Source: Nemopilema nomurai (Eukaryota > Cnidaria > Scyphozoa > Rhizostomeae > Rhizostomatidae). From it: a stretch of DNA of 64,000 nucleotides. Every line of letters starts with the position of its first letter. The first letter of the stretch is position 1. The translations under genes were made by a program, and so were the position numbers. This document shows positions 35,566-49,500 of the stretch, piece after piece. Below the pieces are notes generated by a model. The model worked only from the letters and a program-made list of their open reading frames with translations, ran no database searches and was not told where the DNA came from. The stretch covers positions 6,794,698 through 6,858,697 of the forward strand of contig ML133401.1 in assembly GCA_003864495.1 (NCBI GenBank). The letters run 5' to 3'.

Positions 35566-38500
35566 CCCCAGGCGGTTGTCCTTGCAGATAGAAGTCCTTG
35601 CGTCTTGCGCGAGAAGTCAGGCTCTGCGTCTCCCCGTGCAGGAAGAGGTTCTTATACAGCCGTTTGACAAGCTGCAGCCGTTGCGTGGGCGCGGTTTTGC
35701 ACATACGCTTTAAATCGTGCTTTCGGACCTGCTAGCTTAATGTGAATACAAAGTTAGTGAAATTGAGCCGAACTGGTTTGAAACAAAGTAAACACTGGAC
35801 AATTGCTGATCACGTGTAGTCATCTAGACGTGAAAAACATTCTTGATTTAATCAACAAAATGAAGAAAAAGTTGCAAAATAACCTGCGTGGTAACCATGG
35901 CAACCAAGCGGTGCTTGTCTTTCTGAACAAACATTTTCTGTGCTAATCAGCAGTTTCATGGCTGCCTTAATCATCGTATGAACGTTTTAATATGCAGTAA
36001 TTTTACTTAAAACTCATTTAGCTTCGCTGAAATTTGGTTGAAATGGCTAATTCACTCGCTGGCCGCGTCGGTTGACTGAAACACCCGAAGCTAGTCGAGA
36101 GTGATTGTTGACTTTTCCGTCGTTCATTGCCTCAAAGCAGATGCGGCAATGTGCAAAATGCCCATCTGCTGATAAACCGAGAGCTCGGGAGTGGCCAAGG
36201 ATGTGCTTTCGGGCTTAATTGGCTGGTCAGTGGGCATCAAAAGCCACCCTAGCTTTTCCCTTCAGAAGTTGGATGCGAAAAGCTGTCTTTGTCTCATGGC
36301 AATTCCACCCTGTGAATAAAGACAAGTAGGGGGCAGCACAAACTCCCACTTCCACGCCCACCCTACTAAGTAGCCTATCAAGCCACCTTATTAGTGCTCA
36401 CTCTATAGAAACATGCTCTCGACAGAAAGCCTTGTGGTCTGTTTCCTTCCTGCCTGCCAGACAGATAATTACGTCGTTAGAAGCACAGCCAGCCAGCAGG
36501 TGCTGTCCCATCAGCGCAGACGTCGTCCGCTCTAAATTACCTCAATGAACCATGTGTACAGGTTCAACTAATACTTTTGGATCAGATGGTATTACGATAA
36601 AAAGCTTTTTTCAGCCAGACGTATCTAAAAGTCGATGGATCAGGCCATCTTTGAATTATGAATGGAGAAAAAACGTTCGTTCGGTATGATTCTTTATGTT
36701 TCAAAGTGCAGCTGTATTGAAGACTGTATTAGTTCAAAATGTCGTACAAAACTTGTGCTTCCTCAAATTACCATGTTTTGAGAAACCACTTCATTTTCTA
36801 TCATAAGCAGTATGAATAGGAAGGAATACGGTAAAATTTGGGTATCAATATATACAAAGATGAGCATTTTGTTGAAAAGCAAACCCTAAGCCACTCATGT
36901 TGATGTTATAGAAAGGAGGGAAACAGAAGGAAGCTGCGCAGATGCTGCGAAGAGAAATAGCTGCGAAGCCGCTTTACAATGCATTTCACGAAATCCACCT
37001 TCTCTATAGCGTGGCACACTTTAGTGAACTTACAATAACTTAACAGACCTGAGCAATATTTATTGACTTGACTTTAAAAACTCAATTGCTCCTAGATAGC
37101 TTGTTCTCCAGTAGAATTGTGGAAGGCAAACAGCTTTTGTTTGGCTGTAGCAATCATCCAAAGCAATCCGCCGCTTCCCCAGTGCCAGTGAAGGGCGGGA
37201 CAGGCCATCTTGGTATTCTGAATGTCTAGCCTTTACCACCCAATTCGATGTATACCAGACATTTCGAGCATTAATTGTTAGCTACAAATGGAAAACCAGT
37301 GGGTTTGTGTTTGCCAGTGTCGAGTTAACATTGTTTTTAATTTTGAAGTTGCAAACTTTCTTGCAGGCTCAAGCTCAACAATCAATTTTTCGGCAATCAA
37401 ATATTGATTATTTGGCTCTAGAAATTTACAACTGTGTGTTCGAATCTTTTATGAAAATACAAGGAAGTTTATTCTCGTTGATAAACCATAATCAGCCTTC
37501 CATTGTGTGCAAATTTTTAGCCTTCATAAGATTATCGTGTCTTCTTTGCCTTGATGGACACTCCGAGCATGCAACTACTGTATGTGCAATTCTCCCAATG
37601 AAATGAAAGATGACATCAAAAAGTAAGACCAACTTATGCAAACGGAAACGAAGCGAGGCTGTCATTTAGTCAAAGCGAGGTTTCGAAATTGCTGCTCCTT
37701 TGATCATTTGTGAACTAAACTTAGCGTCACCAAGTCGCTTTATCAGCCAGTATTCTTTATGGCTACTTTCAACTTTGTTGCTCTGACAGAAGGCAGGATT
37801 TTCTATAGGCATTCTTTTTTTGAAGTGAGTCAAAATAATGATATTCAATAACGGAAGGCAGTATTCCAGTTTCGTTTCAGTCTTGAACTTAAGTGGATAA
37901 CAGTTATCGCAGCAGCTGCAGTTTGTGGATTTATCTTACGATTTTACTTGATTGAGACAGTAATTGTCAGCTTGAAGTTAACAACAAGGTTTGGCTAAGC
38001 TGACTTATAGAAACAAGCATGTCTACCATGTACCTTCGTCAGCATCATCACCTGTTGGAGCCAGGTAGAAGGAATTTCGAACAATTTAGAAGTTAGAGCA
38101 ATTTTCATCGAAAGACAAACATGCATGACTCGCATGACCAGCTCTCAGTATCAAGTGTTAACACTGCAAGCGGCGTATTTGTCTACGTTCAATCATGATG
38201 CTATTTACGCATGAGCATCGTTTGCAGCTGTGTTTAGCATGAGTCTTACAATCCGATAACATTTGCTCAGGTGGCAGACTTGGCAAGATATGTTGAGGCG
38301 GCATGCTAGCCATTAGTGGACAACTGAAGAACTCTTAATAGTCCGTATTAGCAATGTTTTTTCAAATTGGAAATCAGTTATTATTTAAGTCACACTAATT
38401 TTCGATTGATCAGATGTAACGCAAATTCTTTAAAAACGATGTTAAAAGCAGCTACTTGTTAAATGGTAGAATACCGCTCGTTATTGAGCAACTGTGAGCC

Positions 38501-41500
38501 TAAATTATAAGCCGACTTCATAAACAATCATATTCTAGCGCTACCCCTTGCTTGGCCAGTTTTTATTGCTTTCTTGGTTAGTTCATGGCTAGTTCTTACC
38601 TAGTACATTTTGGCCTATCAACCAATTTATGATTGAAGTTTGCAGTCTGTCGTTGCTTTCATCATAGGTTTTGGTACAGAGCACGTGAATTACAAATCCT
38701 CCGTTTGTTAAATTGAATAGTTTCCGTTCAAACTATACGCTCGATGAAAAACAATCTAAAATTTGAACACAAAATTTAGTGAGGTCTGAAATTCTTCTTT
38801 AATGACAATTTTATTCCTTGAATTCTTAAAGGGCTGCTATTGTTGCTACTTGCAATTGACAGAGAGCAGTCTGCTTTGACGTCATCCTATTGTCTTGTCA
38901 TCTAAAATGGGAATCTTTTTACTTAAAAGAGTAGCTCCTTCTGTAGATGACCTGACTTCAGGATGATATTATCAACCGACTCAGTCATCTATATAAATAA
39001 TAACCTCTCTCAATCCCGCTTTTTAGTGAGTTTCTTCTATCTTTACGAGACTTCACAGCAGCACGGAACAGCGGAACTATAGTTTTCGAATGCTTAGAGA
39101 CTCTGCGCTAACCAGCAGCCCACGCGCAATGAGCCTATACCATAATCTACTACGTTAATTCCCATATTACAATGCGAGAACGTCCACTTGTTTACAACAA
39201 CTATGTGGCGTGGTGCATGGCGTGATGAAATTGAGAACCCTTCTTGGTGATGTGGTCGTAACTTCGAAATCTTAATCTAGCAACATTGAACCAAACTATT
39301 TCGGGTATGGGTTCACAGGATAAGTATTCTTTGGTGACACATAGTAACAATATTAAATTACTCTTACTCTCGTGTCTTGGTTTGGAACTGATGGTGGAAG
39401 GCAGTGGCCTAGCCAGGCGACTACCGCACCGAACAGCCGTGAATAGTTTACTTCAGCAAAGAATTAGCGTAATTAGAGTCGACCTGAATTAGCGTAAGTT
39501 CTACCTCAGCTTCCACCGGTAGTTCATCTCGATGGGCCGTAGTCTCATCACTGACAGAGCGCTCTTGTGACATCCGAGAGTCATAGTAGTTCGCTTTTTT
39601 CGCTTTCAGAATTAAGCTTTTAGTTTGCCTATAAACAAAATAGCTAGGGCCGCGCAAAGGCTGCCGGTAAGCGCAGGGTCTTCAAAGCCATCCTCAAGAG
39701 AATGCAAACGTCTGAAAATGACCAAAAGCTGACAAAATGAGTAGCAAATTGCGGATCAAGGACGACGCCACATGTTCCCACGAGCAAAGGACCAAATCCC
39801 ATTGGGAGGAGAGCAGCTGCCTCGAGTTTGCAGGACGCGCAACGCCCAGCTTAGGTGTTCGGCTATAGAGCAACATCTTTATAGAATCCACATTACAATG
39901 AGTCCAGGTGAAGTGACTTTCCATCAGTCTTCTTATACTGCAAGGCAATGCGACTTCTCCGCAAGCGATTTCACAATCATTTACAACACGCTGCCAGTTG
40001 GCTGGCAAACCCCTGCTGGCTCGCAGAGTTCTTCTGCACACTCGCAGATGGCTTTTGCACGCTAGTTGACCTCTCTTTCTCTATTTTGATGGATCGAAAT
40101 TTTTCAAAAACGTTTTGCACGAGCCTAATGCATTTGGCTGCTGGCATCAAGGACAAACTTGCAATTATCATAAACTGCTTGCAGCTTGAAAGACTTGCAC
40201 TGCACAATGGGTGATGCTCAAATGGACTGATATTGCAAAAATAATGAACAACCAAGGAGTATGGTTGTAACAACATTCTTGCTGTAAACACAGGGAAGAA
40301 GAACAAAGAGCATACCAGTGGTGAATCTAGAGAAGGTTCAACAAGACATAGGCTCGTTCAACGTAAGGGAAATATGCATCGCAACTCGCACATTGCCGTT
40401 CAAAACTAACTAAATTTATACACTACATTTCAGCGGAGAATTCGCTGTTTACAACAGCCGACCACAACACATAATATACAAATGATCTGAATTTGAAATT
40501 GGTAACGTAAAAACTATTGAACGCAAAATGCATTAAAAACGTGAAACTTATTAATTGGACTATCTAACGAAACTGACTCGGTTTTCATTTCATACTAATA
40601 TCTAGAAGTAGGGATAAAGGTGTCTACCCCCATAACTGATTCGCATTGAACACTTTCTAAAATTTGAATCAAACTAACCCTGCTTTGAAGTGACGGGGGT
40701 TGCATGCCGAAGAATGCTGTTCTTGCCACGTGGTTTGTTGAAGTGCCGAATCGTTGGTGCTCAGGGGAGTGCTTAGACCGGTCAAGGGGCCACCTCTGGT
40801 TTGTTCCGATGAGGAACACAACGCTCAACTAGCCTAACAAAAACAGTGTGAGGTTCTCCACATTTGCCAAGGGAAACCTCAATGACAAGCAGAAACGGCT
40901 AAAGCTAACTGAATGAAGGTTTCCCTTATCGCTTACGAGGCAACCAATATTCGTAACGCGGAGAGCTACAAAACACGGGAAAGGAGGTATGGGGGAATGA
41001 GTGTTCGATTGGTAAATATTCCCGAATGTGAGTGTGGATTCGGAAGTGAAATACACCGCACTTGACGGCTTAGCAAGTGTATGACGCAGGCAGACGAAAT
41101 CATCCGCCATAAAATCATGTTAAACAGGTCGCACAAATATCTGAGCTTAAATTATGAAAATTAATTCACTAAAAAGCGAAAAAAGCTTGCGAGAATTCTA
41201 CTTGCTTCTTGGAGTAATCACAAACAACGTTTGCAGAAATTTGAATAACTCCACAGCGTAACGGTTTGCATTTAAAAAGCTTTGATTATCCAATACAACA
41301 TTGTTCTCAAACGGCAGCTCTCTCCTTAATTCTGCCATGTCACCTTCACCACGGTTGAAGCACGGCCGACACCGTGTATTTGAACTACTGTTACTCTTCG
41401 CACCCTGTGATCGTGGGAAGCTCAGAAAGCCGATGCAGAGAAGGTCTCCTCGCATTCTGCGGAACGCCAAAACTAATATGCAGACTGGAAATGTTCGTTG

Positions 41501-41593
41501 AATGCTATACCAGTACAGTTTCATTATCGTACATATCTAGCTCAACATTGTTCTCAGATATGGTCTGTCTGATGTTCCGCTCAATAGCACGCA
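35566..41593. other. Intergenic spacer between the two receptor genes
   Basis: About 6 kb without a gene I can support. GC content rises near 35.9-36.6 kb (upstream of the class A GPCR, possibly its 5' region) and near 39.4-40.1 kb, where open frames on both strands overlap without recognisable motifs. 40.8-41.59 kb is probably 3' flank or UTR of the adhesion GPCR. I found no AATAAA there. Confidence 0.5.
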
Positions 41594-43548
41594 TCACGCG
41601 TTCTTCGAATTCGTCTGCGGCGTCTCTGGACGGCGATCCCTCGTGACCTTCCTCGCCAGGACATGTGTCATGTCGACAGCATGCTCCTCCTCAATGTCAT
41701 CATCATCATCATCATCATCAATATCGCCGTCATCTTCCTCTTCGTCCTCCAGTGGCGCTTTGCTGATGCTATTTTGTGACAAGTGGCAATTGGACCCACC
41801 AGGAGGACCTGGAAACCAAACAGAATAGCGTGGTTAATTTTTCAAAGTGCCATGTTGGTGAAGGTTGCCTAAATAATCGTTATTTATTCGGGGTTTACTA
41901 ACAGAAATGCAATCGTCTTTCCAAAAAGGACACTTTCTGAGATGTTGTCAAGATTGAAGCTATTTTCGAAGCTATTTTCGTATTTTCGCAAATACAAGAC
42001 TTTCTCGAAATACAAGCAAAACAAATTTCTGCTACACTGAGAAAAATAAAACCTGTTGTACTGCTGCAAATAAAACGGTTTAAATAACTCTTGAGCAGTG
42101 ATTAGACGAAAACTGGCATTGAATGGACATGTTTGAATAAAGCAACAAAACACGGAACTAAATACGAAAAGCAACTGTGATTAAGTGATTAGACGATTGA
42201 GTGATCAGACGATTAATTGATTGGCCAACCAACCTGCTAAGCGAGTTAATTCCGGTGACATCAGGTCGGATCCCGAGTCTCTAGAGTCGACGCTGTGCAA
42301 ACTTAAGCGATATTCAATGTGCTAAAAGGAAAAGGAGAACGGGGATACACGAAAGCTAATATAACATGAGGCCATGAAGAATGACGTGTAGGTAAAGTGA
42401 AATCTAATGATTGCCCAGAAGCAGATTCCACGAACTGATAAACGCAATTGTTGATTAGGACAAAGGAAGCGGGCGAGCAAATCAACGGGGATCTTGTGAA
42501 AAAATTCGAAGACGCAACAGAGATACGAAAACAAGCTTCTTATCACCATGACCAAGATCGAAGTCGCTGGACATACCTCGTTCCCATTGGCCATCGTAAA
42601 CCCCTGCAGAGCAGCTCCTTCGTCGTCGGGCAGCGTGGCATCCTCTCTTATAATGTCCTGGTAGCGTTTCGAAAATGTCCCATTGACGTTTGTCGAGGTG
42701 CCAGTACTGCTTGTGCCATTACGAACAATGGTTGGGTCGTGGACCACGATGACGTCTTTGGCCGTTTGGTTGCCGCGTCTTTGGTTCTGCAGGAAGACAA
42801 ACAGGTTGTCGAATCATATATACATATGTAGTAAACACATATAAGTTTTCATTGAATTTGTTTGTTTGTGTGCATATCTGCCACAGACTGGTTTAACATC
42901 ATAATGCGGTATTTTTATCTGCTTATTGATGAGCCTAACGAAACAGTAGCTTCGCTCAGAGGGAAAACACAATATTCAGCCAAAAATTGCTGAGAGAGAA
43001 CGAAACAGTCACGAAATTCTTCTTACGTATCATCGTATCATCAAGAAAGGAATTAAAGCTTTTGATCTGACGCCCCAAAAAGACCTTACTAATAGCAAAA
43101 TAAAAAAACATTACTCTGGATAAGAAGTGCCTACCACGAAGATCAAACGAAAACACCATTGATGCAAAGACTGTCAAGTCTCAACCGCTAACAGCCAAAG
43201 CGAGCGCATCCTGGACGTGCATCCTAATCCAGGTCATTTGACCCGAGCTAGATCAATGTGCTTTACATAAGCTTAACTTGACCGGCGTTGTGTGCATCGC
43301 CGTGAAGTTTGCCAACTGGGGCCAGGCGAGTGCAAACATCTCTCGAATCATGCATGCAAAAAGGTTGGGTCGTTCACGATGCTAATTTTCATTTTTCTTT
43401 AAAAACCAAGCATACGTACCCATGGAAAATTGATGGCCGACAACGAGAGAGGTGCCGCGGTTCGTGGTGCTTTCTTGGACGCACTGGTGAACGAGTGTGA
43501 GCTAGATCTTGATATGGCACAAAATCGGCGCCGAAAATCTTCCTTGAC
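41594..43548 (-). CDS. Adhesion GPCR exons: long cytoplasmic tail with acidic run
   Basis: Exons 43420-43548, 42577-42786, 42234-42321 and the terminal 41594-41808 (TGA at 41594-41596). The tail is Ser/Thr- and Asn-rich ([34 protein letters not shown]) with phosphorylation-type acidic patches. It ends in a Glu/Asp run of about 22 residues encoded by a GAT/GAC microsatellite, followed by a basic segment ([11 protein letters not shown]). No C-terminal PDZ-ligand consensus is evident (the end is NSKNA). Confidence 0.8.
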
Positions 43549-46500
43549 CTAGAAAAAGTGCGTAAGTGTCACTAGAGTGCAGGTAACTAGAAACCAGAGA
43601 GTCTAGGTGTTTTGTTAGGTTACGAAGAAGTAAAAAACATAGGCTTTATTTAACTGTTCAAAAATTTGCTAGAGAGCACTGCGAAGGTGAAAATCTAATT
43701 AAAATAACGACAATATTTTAATGCTTAAGTGAATAATATAATAATGATTTGAACAACAAAAGCTACAGAATAAAATTGGATTGCAAACCTTATCATTGAG
43801 GACACAGTAGAAGAGGAAGATGTACACTCCCTGTAAAAAGGACGAGAAGCGTTAAATTTTCTAGTAGGCAACAACAAACTATCCCACATTCAGGCATGAC
43901 ACAACTACCGCGAGGAAGGTTTTTAAAAAGAATTACTGATATATGACAGCCCCTGATAATGGGTGATGTGGAATATAACTATCACCCATCTACTATGGTC
44001 TAGCTGCATTTTGTTGAATACCCAATCATGTTGGACCTAATCACACAGCCGCCTTCGACGCATGGTGTCGGTGCGACCCATTCCGCTTTTTCGCGCCATT
44101 TAGGATTATCCTGCTTACCAGCAAAAAAGGTTGGAAGCAAATAAGTGTTATGGTGGGCAGCACAGGCTGTCGCTAGCGTGTCAGTGACTCCTAGGTGACC
44201 TAGCGCGCAGGAAGTCCTCTTAGGTGTAATACCTAGAAATGTGCCTTGTTGAAAAATAGACAGTAATAAGCAGTAATAAAATCCGGCAACACTTCGCATT
44301 GCTGCAAAAAGTAGAGAAGAATTGCGTCAAATTTCACGGTCAGTTTCATGAAATATTCATGCGCCGCTCTACAAAGACGTTTGGTGGTCGTGATTGTGCA
44401 GAAGAGCATCCAAAAATGGTATTAGTTGGACAGAGCTGTGGCTTAACGGAAACGACTCTCAAAGGCAGAGAGATTACCATCCAACCAAAGAAAGCAAGCA
44501 ATTCGCAATTTTTCCTCCGTCATATGCATGCGCTCCTGGGAGTGCAAGATTTGCAGCCATCTAGATAATACTCCTAATGTGCTTGAGGTTCTAAAAGCAC
44601 AGGTATTTGACCATGCGTTACTCTAACAGCGGGCCCTTGTTCAAATCCGAGATGAAACAACTGAAATTGCGCCGATTTCTATTTGAAAAGACATTTACAA
44701 AAGTATCAGGCTTTAAGAATCTGTCTATATCTTGGCACCCTTTTGGGGCCAACTGTACAAGGAATATTCATATTATCACTGCTTTAAGAACCTGTCTCAG
44801 ACATAAAACGATTGGCTAGGAGGAGGTTTCGTCGATTGAACTTTAAAACTGTGAAATCTACCTGGAAAGCGTTGCAAAACGTGAACAAATAGGCCATTAT
44901 AACAGTGTCATCGTTTATGTACAGTACACCAAACAGCCACGTGATGCCGAGAAGTGGAACGAGGCCGATAGAGCCCTTGGCCCAATACCTGAAAAGAGGT
45001 TATTTTGCAATCAACATTGCATTCCAAAATCACTAAATTTAAACTGAACAAAGATAAACCGACATTTGGATATTCACAAGCCAATAACCGGGGTTCCCAG
45101 CTAGGGAAACGAATGACCTAACCAACGGGTTAAAGTGTCTGGACTGGAATGGTACACAAGAAACATAATAGCAGGTCATGCTTTCCAAAAATAGAGCAAA
45201 CAGCTTTATCCAATGCGGTTTAAAACACCCAGTAGTGGCTGCAACTTCGACGTGGGAAAGTTACCAAATTGTGACATCTAAGTAAGTTGAAATAAATGGG
45301 AAAATGGAATATGCGACACAACCGATTGAAAGGTCATGAAATGAAGGCCACAACATTTGTGTAGAAGGAATCCGAGAATAAAAAGTACCACATTATCATA
45401 GTTGCTACTTGTCCTACTGCAGCCAAAAGAAAGGAGAATTAAAGGCCATGCGACCCTCAAGCCGCCGATCGAAGACGTCCAACATACCCGATCTTGTCGA
45501 TGGTTCTTCGCATCTCTTGCTCTCTTGTAACAATCGAAGAGTTTCGTATTATTGTCTTGAAGGTCATGAAGAGGAAGACACTGTTAACCTGCGAGAAAAA
45601 AGGCAGCTTGTGTCAAGAAAGAAAAAGTTTCTACTTATGGTGTGAAATTCATTGTTTAAGATGAGTAAATTTCCTAATCTAGAACTCATGCTAGCCTTAA
45701 ACACAACACAATTCTTCTGGAAAACTCTCTGTTGATACCCGGTTGAAGACCGTAAATACTTGATAAAGATACAACATGTTAGACGCAAGCTGTGATCTGC
45801 TTAAAAAGATAAAACTGTTATTAGAATCTTCAAGTTGTCATCGAAGCTGCAAGCATGCACAGTTGTTTATGAGACCATGTGGGCTTCGATTGGATTCGTC
45901 CAATTGTTGACTCGTCTTTTTAATGACAACACTCTAGAAGTTGGAAAGCAAGCAAAATACTAACCGCTATGACGATCAGCACGGGAACGACAAAAGCCCA
46001 AATGAAGTTGTCCTTGGCCGACAACCAGCAACTGGAAGGGAAACATTCAGTCAACACGCTGCTGGGAATGAGCTGCCAAAGCAACCTCAGGCCCTCGATC
46101 AATCTCTTGGCGAAAGACAGAGCCTTGCAAAGTGGAAGCAACCAATGAAGGAGATCAACAGCGTTTCAAGCGGCAACTATGCCACAAGATTATTGGCCAA
46201 TAAATTCATCAGAATGTGTTAAGGCCAGTTTCCACTTGTTTTGCACTGGCTGCGCGACTGAGCGAATACACTTTCTGAACAGATTCAGAAGAAAGTTCCC
46301 TAAGATGCTGGTCATTCGCCCATTTACTAGGTCGCGCGACCATTGCGAATCAAGTGGAAACCGGACTTTAGGAATGACAGCGAACTTACAAGTTGTCATT
46401 CCCGAATCCGTGGGGATGCGAGCCGCAAAGGACGACTGACAAAACTGCTGGAAAACCTAAAAACAATTCATTGTGTAAAAATAATGCATTGAAATTAACA

Positions 46501-49500
46501 CTAAAAAAGAAGCAAAGAGCTTTATACGTAGTTTCGCTTGATGAAATAGTTAGATTTATCGGTTATTAAACGTTATATTAATAGTTAGTTGTTTATAGTT
46601 ATAGATTTATATAAATAGTTAGTTAGATTCAAATAAGAACATTTTAAACTTTCTAAGCTTTCAGACAACAGGTCTGCTCTCTTATCATTTAAGCACTTTG
46701 CTTAGCAAATTAAACACCGAAATTCTTAAAGGAAAATCTTCTTCAAACACGAAATCATTCTGAGAAATACTTGCCTTTTTGGTAACTCGTTGTGTGAAAG
46801 GTTAAAAGTATTTGACTCACCCCAACACACGACGTAGTATTGCTTCTTGAAACCTTCTCCCCTTGGAAATATTTGCACGAGGAGAATGTAGAGCTGTATA
46901 CCCTCCATCAGCATCCACAGAAACGCAACCAGCAAAAAGTAGTAAAGGAGGGTAGCGAATACAGTGCAGACAATCTGGAAATAAAGCAAAGTTGTCTCCG
47001 TTAGTTAATATCGAGCGAGTTCCACCTAAATACGGCAAACGAGCACACTAAAAACATCAAAATCATTTAACTAGCAGTGTGCGTGTTCAGTTGTTAAAAA
47101 ACATCTGTGTCCTTTTTTAGCTGAGGAACAAATGACTTAATAAAAGGGACTACGTAATGGTTGATTGAATGTCAACAAATGCCAGAATTCACAAAGAAAA
47201 TCTTTTCAGTAGTAGCATATTGCTTCAATACCGTACAGAAGGCATTCGATTCTAGAAAATATCTCAATAATGCATGCCAAGAACACAAATACGTTACATT
47301 AAATATTTCTGATCCTGTTTACGCCAATTGAAGGAAAAAATGGTAACACTCAACGAACCTTGTTCTCAGTCCTTGAAATACCAACAACGAAAACGACGTA
47401 AGCAAAAGCCAATGCAACGCAGAGGTTCTTGTGAATTGTATTTCTAACTGACGTCAGTGACCTGAAAAGGAGCGGTTCGATCCATTTACATGAAGTACAA
47501 ACACTCGGAAGGGCAGGTTTGGTTTCCTTGCAAAAACGTCAATGCCTACCACGTGAATGATCAAAGGGTAGACGCGTGAATGAGACGCTAAAGGACTTAC
47601 TTGCAATTGACAAAGATGCTGAAGGCCAGAATCAAACAGAGAAGGCTGATACCGATGCCAACTTGGGTGATAATCATCAGTGCGAACTGATGACGAGACT
47701 AAGAGAGATGATAAAGACGGCTATGAATAATGACGAAAAAGGACGAACAAATGCATGCAAAACAAAGCATGATTGAGATCTAGTCTAAAACAGTGAATCA
47801 TAAACAGAGAGCAGGGTAGAGTTTGGAAGGGAAAGTAATATACGTTTAGAGAAGGACATATAGAGAAGGACATATAGAGAAGGACAGAACGATGCACATA
47901 CGCCGTAATCGCCGGGGCCAGTTTTCATTAGAACCGCGAAATTGGTGAAGTGGTTCGTTTTGCAAACTGTCTCTTGAACTGTAGATTTGACAGTTGTGAC
48001 CCCCGTTTGAGACCAGTTGAGGACGCTGAAAAATTCGAAAATCACGTCAGTGACCCTACTTCAGCATTCACAACAAAAGCTTGAATGGTAAGTAAGTTTG
48101 CATAAGCAACAGCGATACGTTGCTACGCATACTAAATTGTTAAAAATTTTGTTTATAAAAGTTGCCTCTTCTTCATCATAACCATTTCAATATTGCTTGG
48201 GGCCTGTAGTAGAGACCACACCACTTGAAGCAAACATGCAAAACATAATTAAAATATGAAAATCATCCCTTCTGATGAGCATATAGCCATACCTCTTAAT
48301 CGTTAAATCGTTAAACCTAAGCGTTAAATTCCAATAATTTGAAAGGCTGTTAACCAACCGGACACATAACTTGAAGTACTTGATTACCTGGTGTTGCTGT
48401 TCCAATAAGAACATTTCGCCTCTGACTTTTTTGGGTTCAGCTCCTACAAGGCCAAACGAGACGCGTAAAAAGGCCAGTTCCCATACAAAATTAGACAGAC
48501 TAAGCCATATTCGTTGCAACCAATGCCAGTTAGCAGTGCTGTAAGGGTGGAGTATACTTAAACCAAATATCGGAGTCAAACATTCAGAGCAATGTCAAAG
48601 TACACACCGTCAAGGACTTCACCATTATGGTAACAGGAGCCGGAAACAGTCTTGTCGGCTTTGGGGACAGAGCAAGGCCCGTGACCAAGGAATTCACGAA
48701 CTGGGATGAGGACGTTTCTGTGCTTGCGCCGTCTTCGCTGTAAGCACGAATAAGAGCAAAATGACGCAGCTTGCCGATAAACCTACTAACATCAATTTAG
48801 GAGAAGAAAAACGAAAATTTTAAGCAAAACCAGCAAACCTGAAATGAAGGGGAACAAACAAATACCGAACGAACTGCTTAAAGCTTACCTTTTCGATACA
48901 GGCAACAGCTTCCCGGCATTCCTAGCCATAACGCAAACAGCGAAGCACTTCTTCTCCGAACCTGGCAATCAAAGCGATTACTTTAGAATCGCCTCACAAT
49001 ATGTGTTTTTATCAAAGTAGAGAACAATTTACGAGCGGGGCTAAGGAGCTCCCTTGCCTCGGTTGATACAAGATATCGAACGAAATGGTGGTGATTCCGT
49101 TGTCATTGTTACATTTAATAAAGTTCCAGGTCAGCGAAAACTGTTGACATCCCGAGGAAAAGAAAATGGTTTGCAAGCCGCGCATTGCAAACGCTCCTCC
49201 GCAGGCTACTTGCTCAGTTAGGGTCTAGAATCGTGGGAATCCACCTTAAGCCTTCCTAGATTCATACAGGATTCTTAAACACCCAGTGAGAGCCTCCTCA
49301 TTTAATGGCAAATAATGAAAGAAGGGGTGTGGATATTGGCTGAAATGGCAGCATCAAATTGACTGTCAGGTAGCTGAATCGCCAAACAACCAAGTCCATC
49401 AAAGGCACATATGCGTGAAGTACCTGCCACATCACGAATCGTTGCGCGTGGAATTTCAACCTGACCAATGGATTTCCAGTCTTTATTGGCTAAAGTTGCG

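Noticed and set aside
39694..40306. Overlapping open frames on both strands in a GC-richer patch
   Set aside because: No domain-like pattern on either strand. Long frames are expected by chance at higher GC.
41198..41524. Minus-strand 108-residue open frame downstream of the receptor stop
   Set aside because: The receptor frame ends cleanly at 41594; this looks like 3' flank with no receptor-like features.
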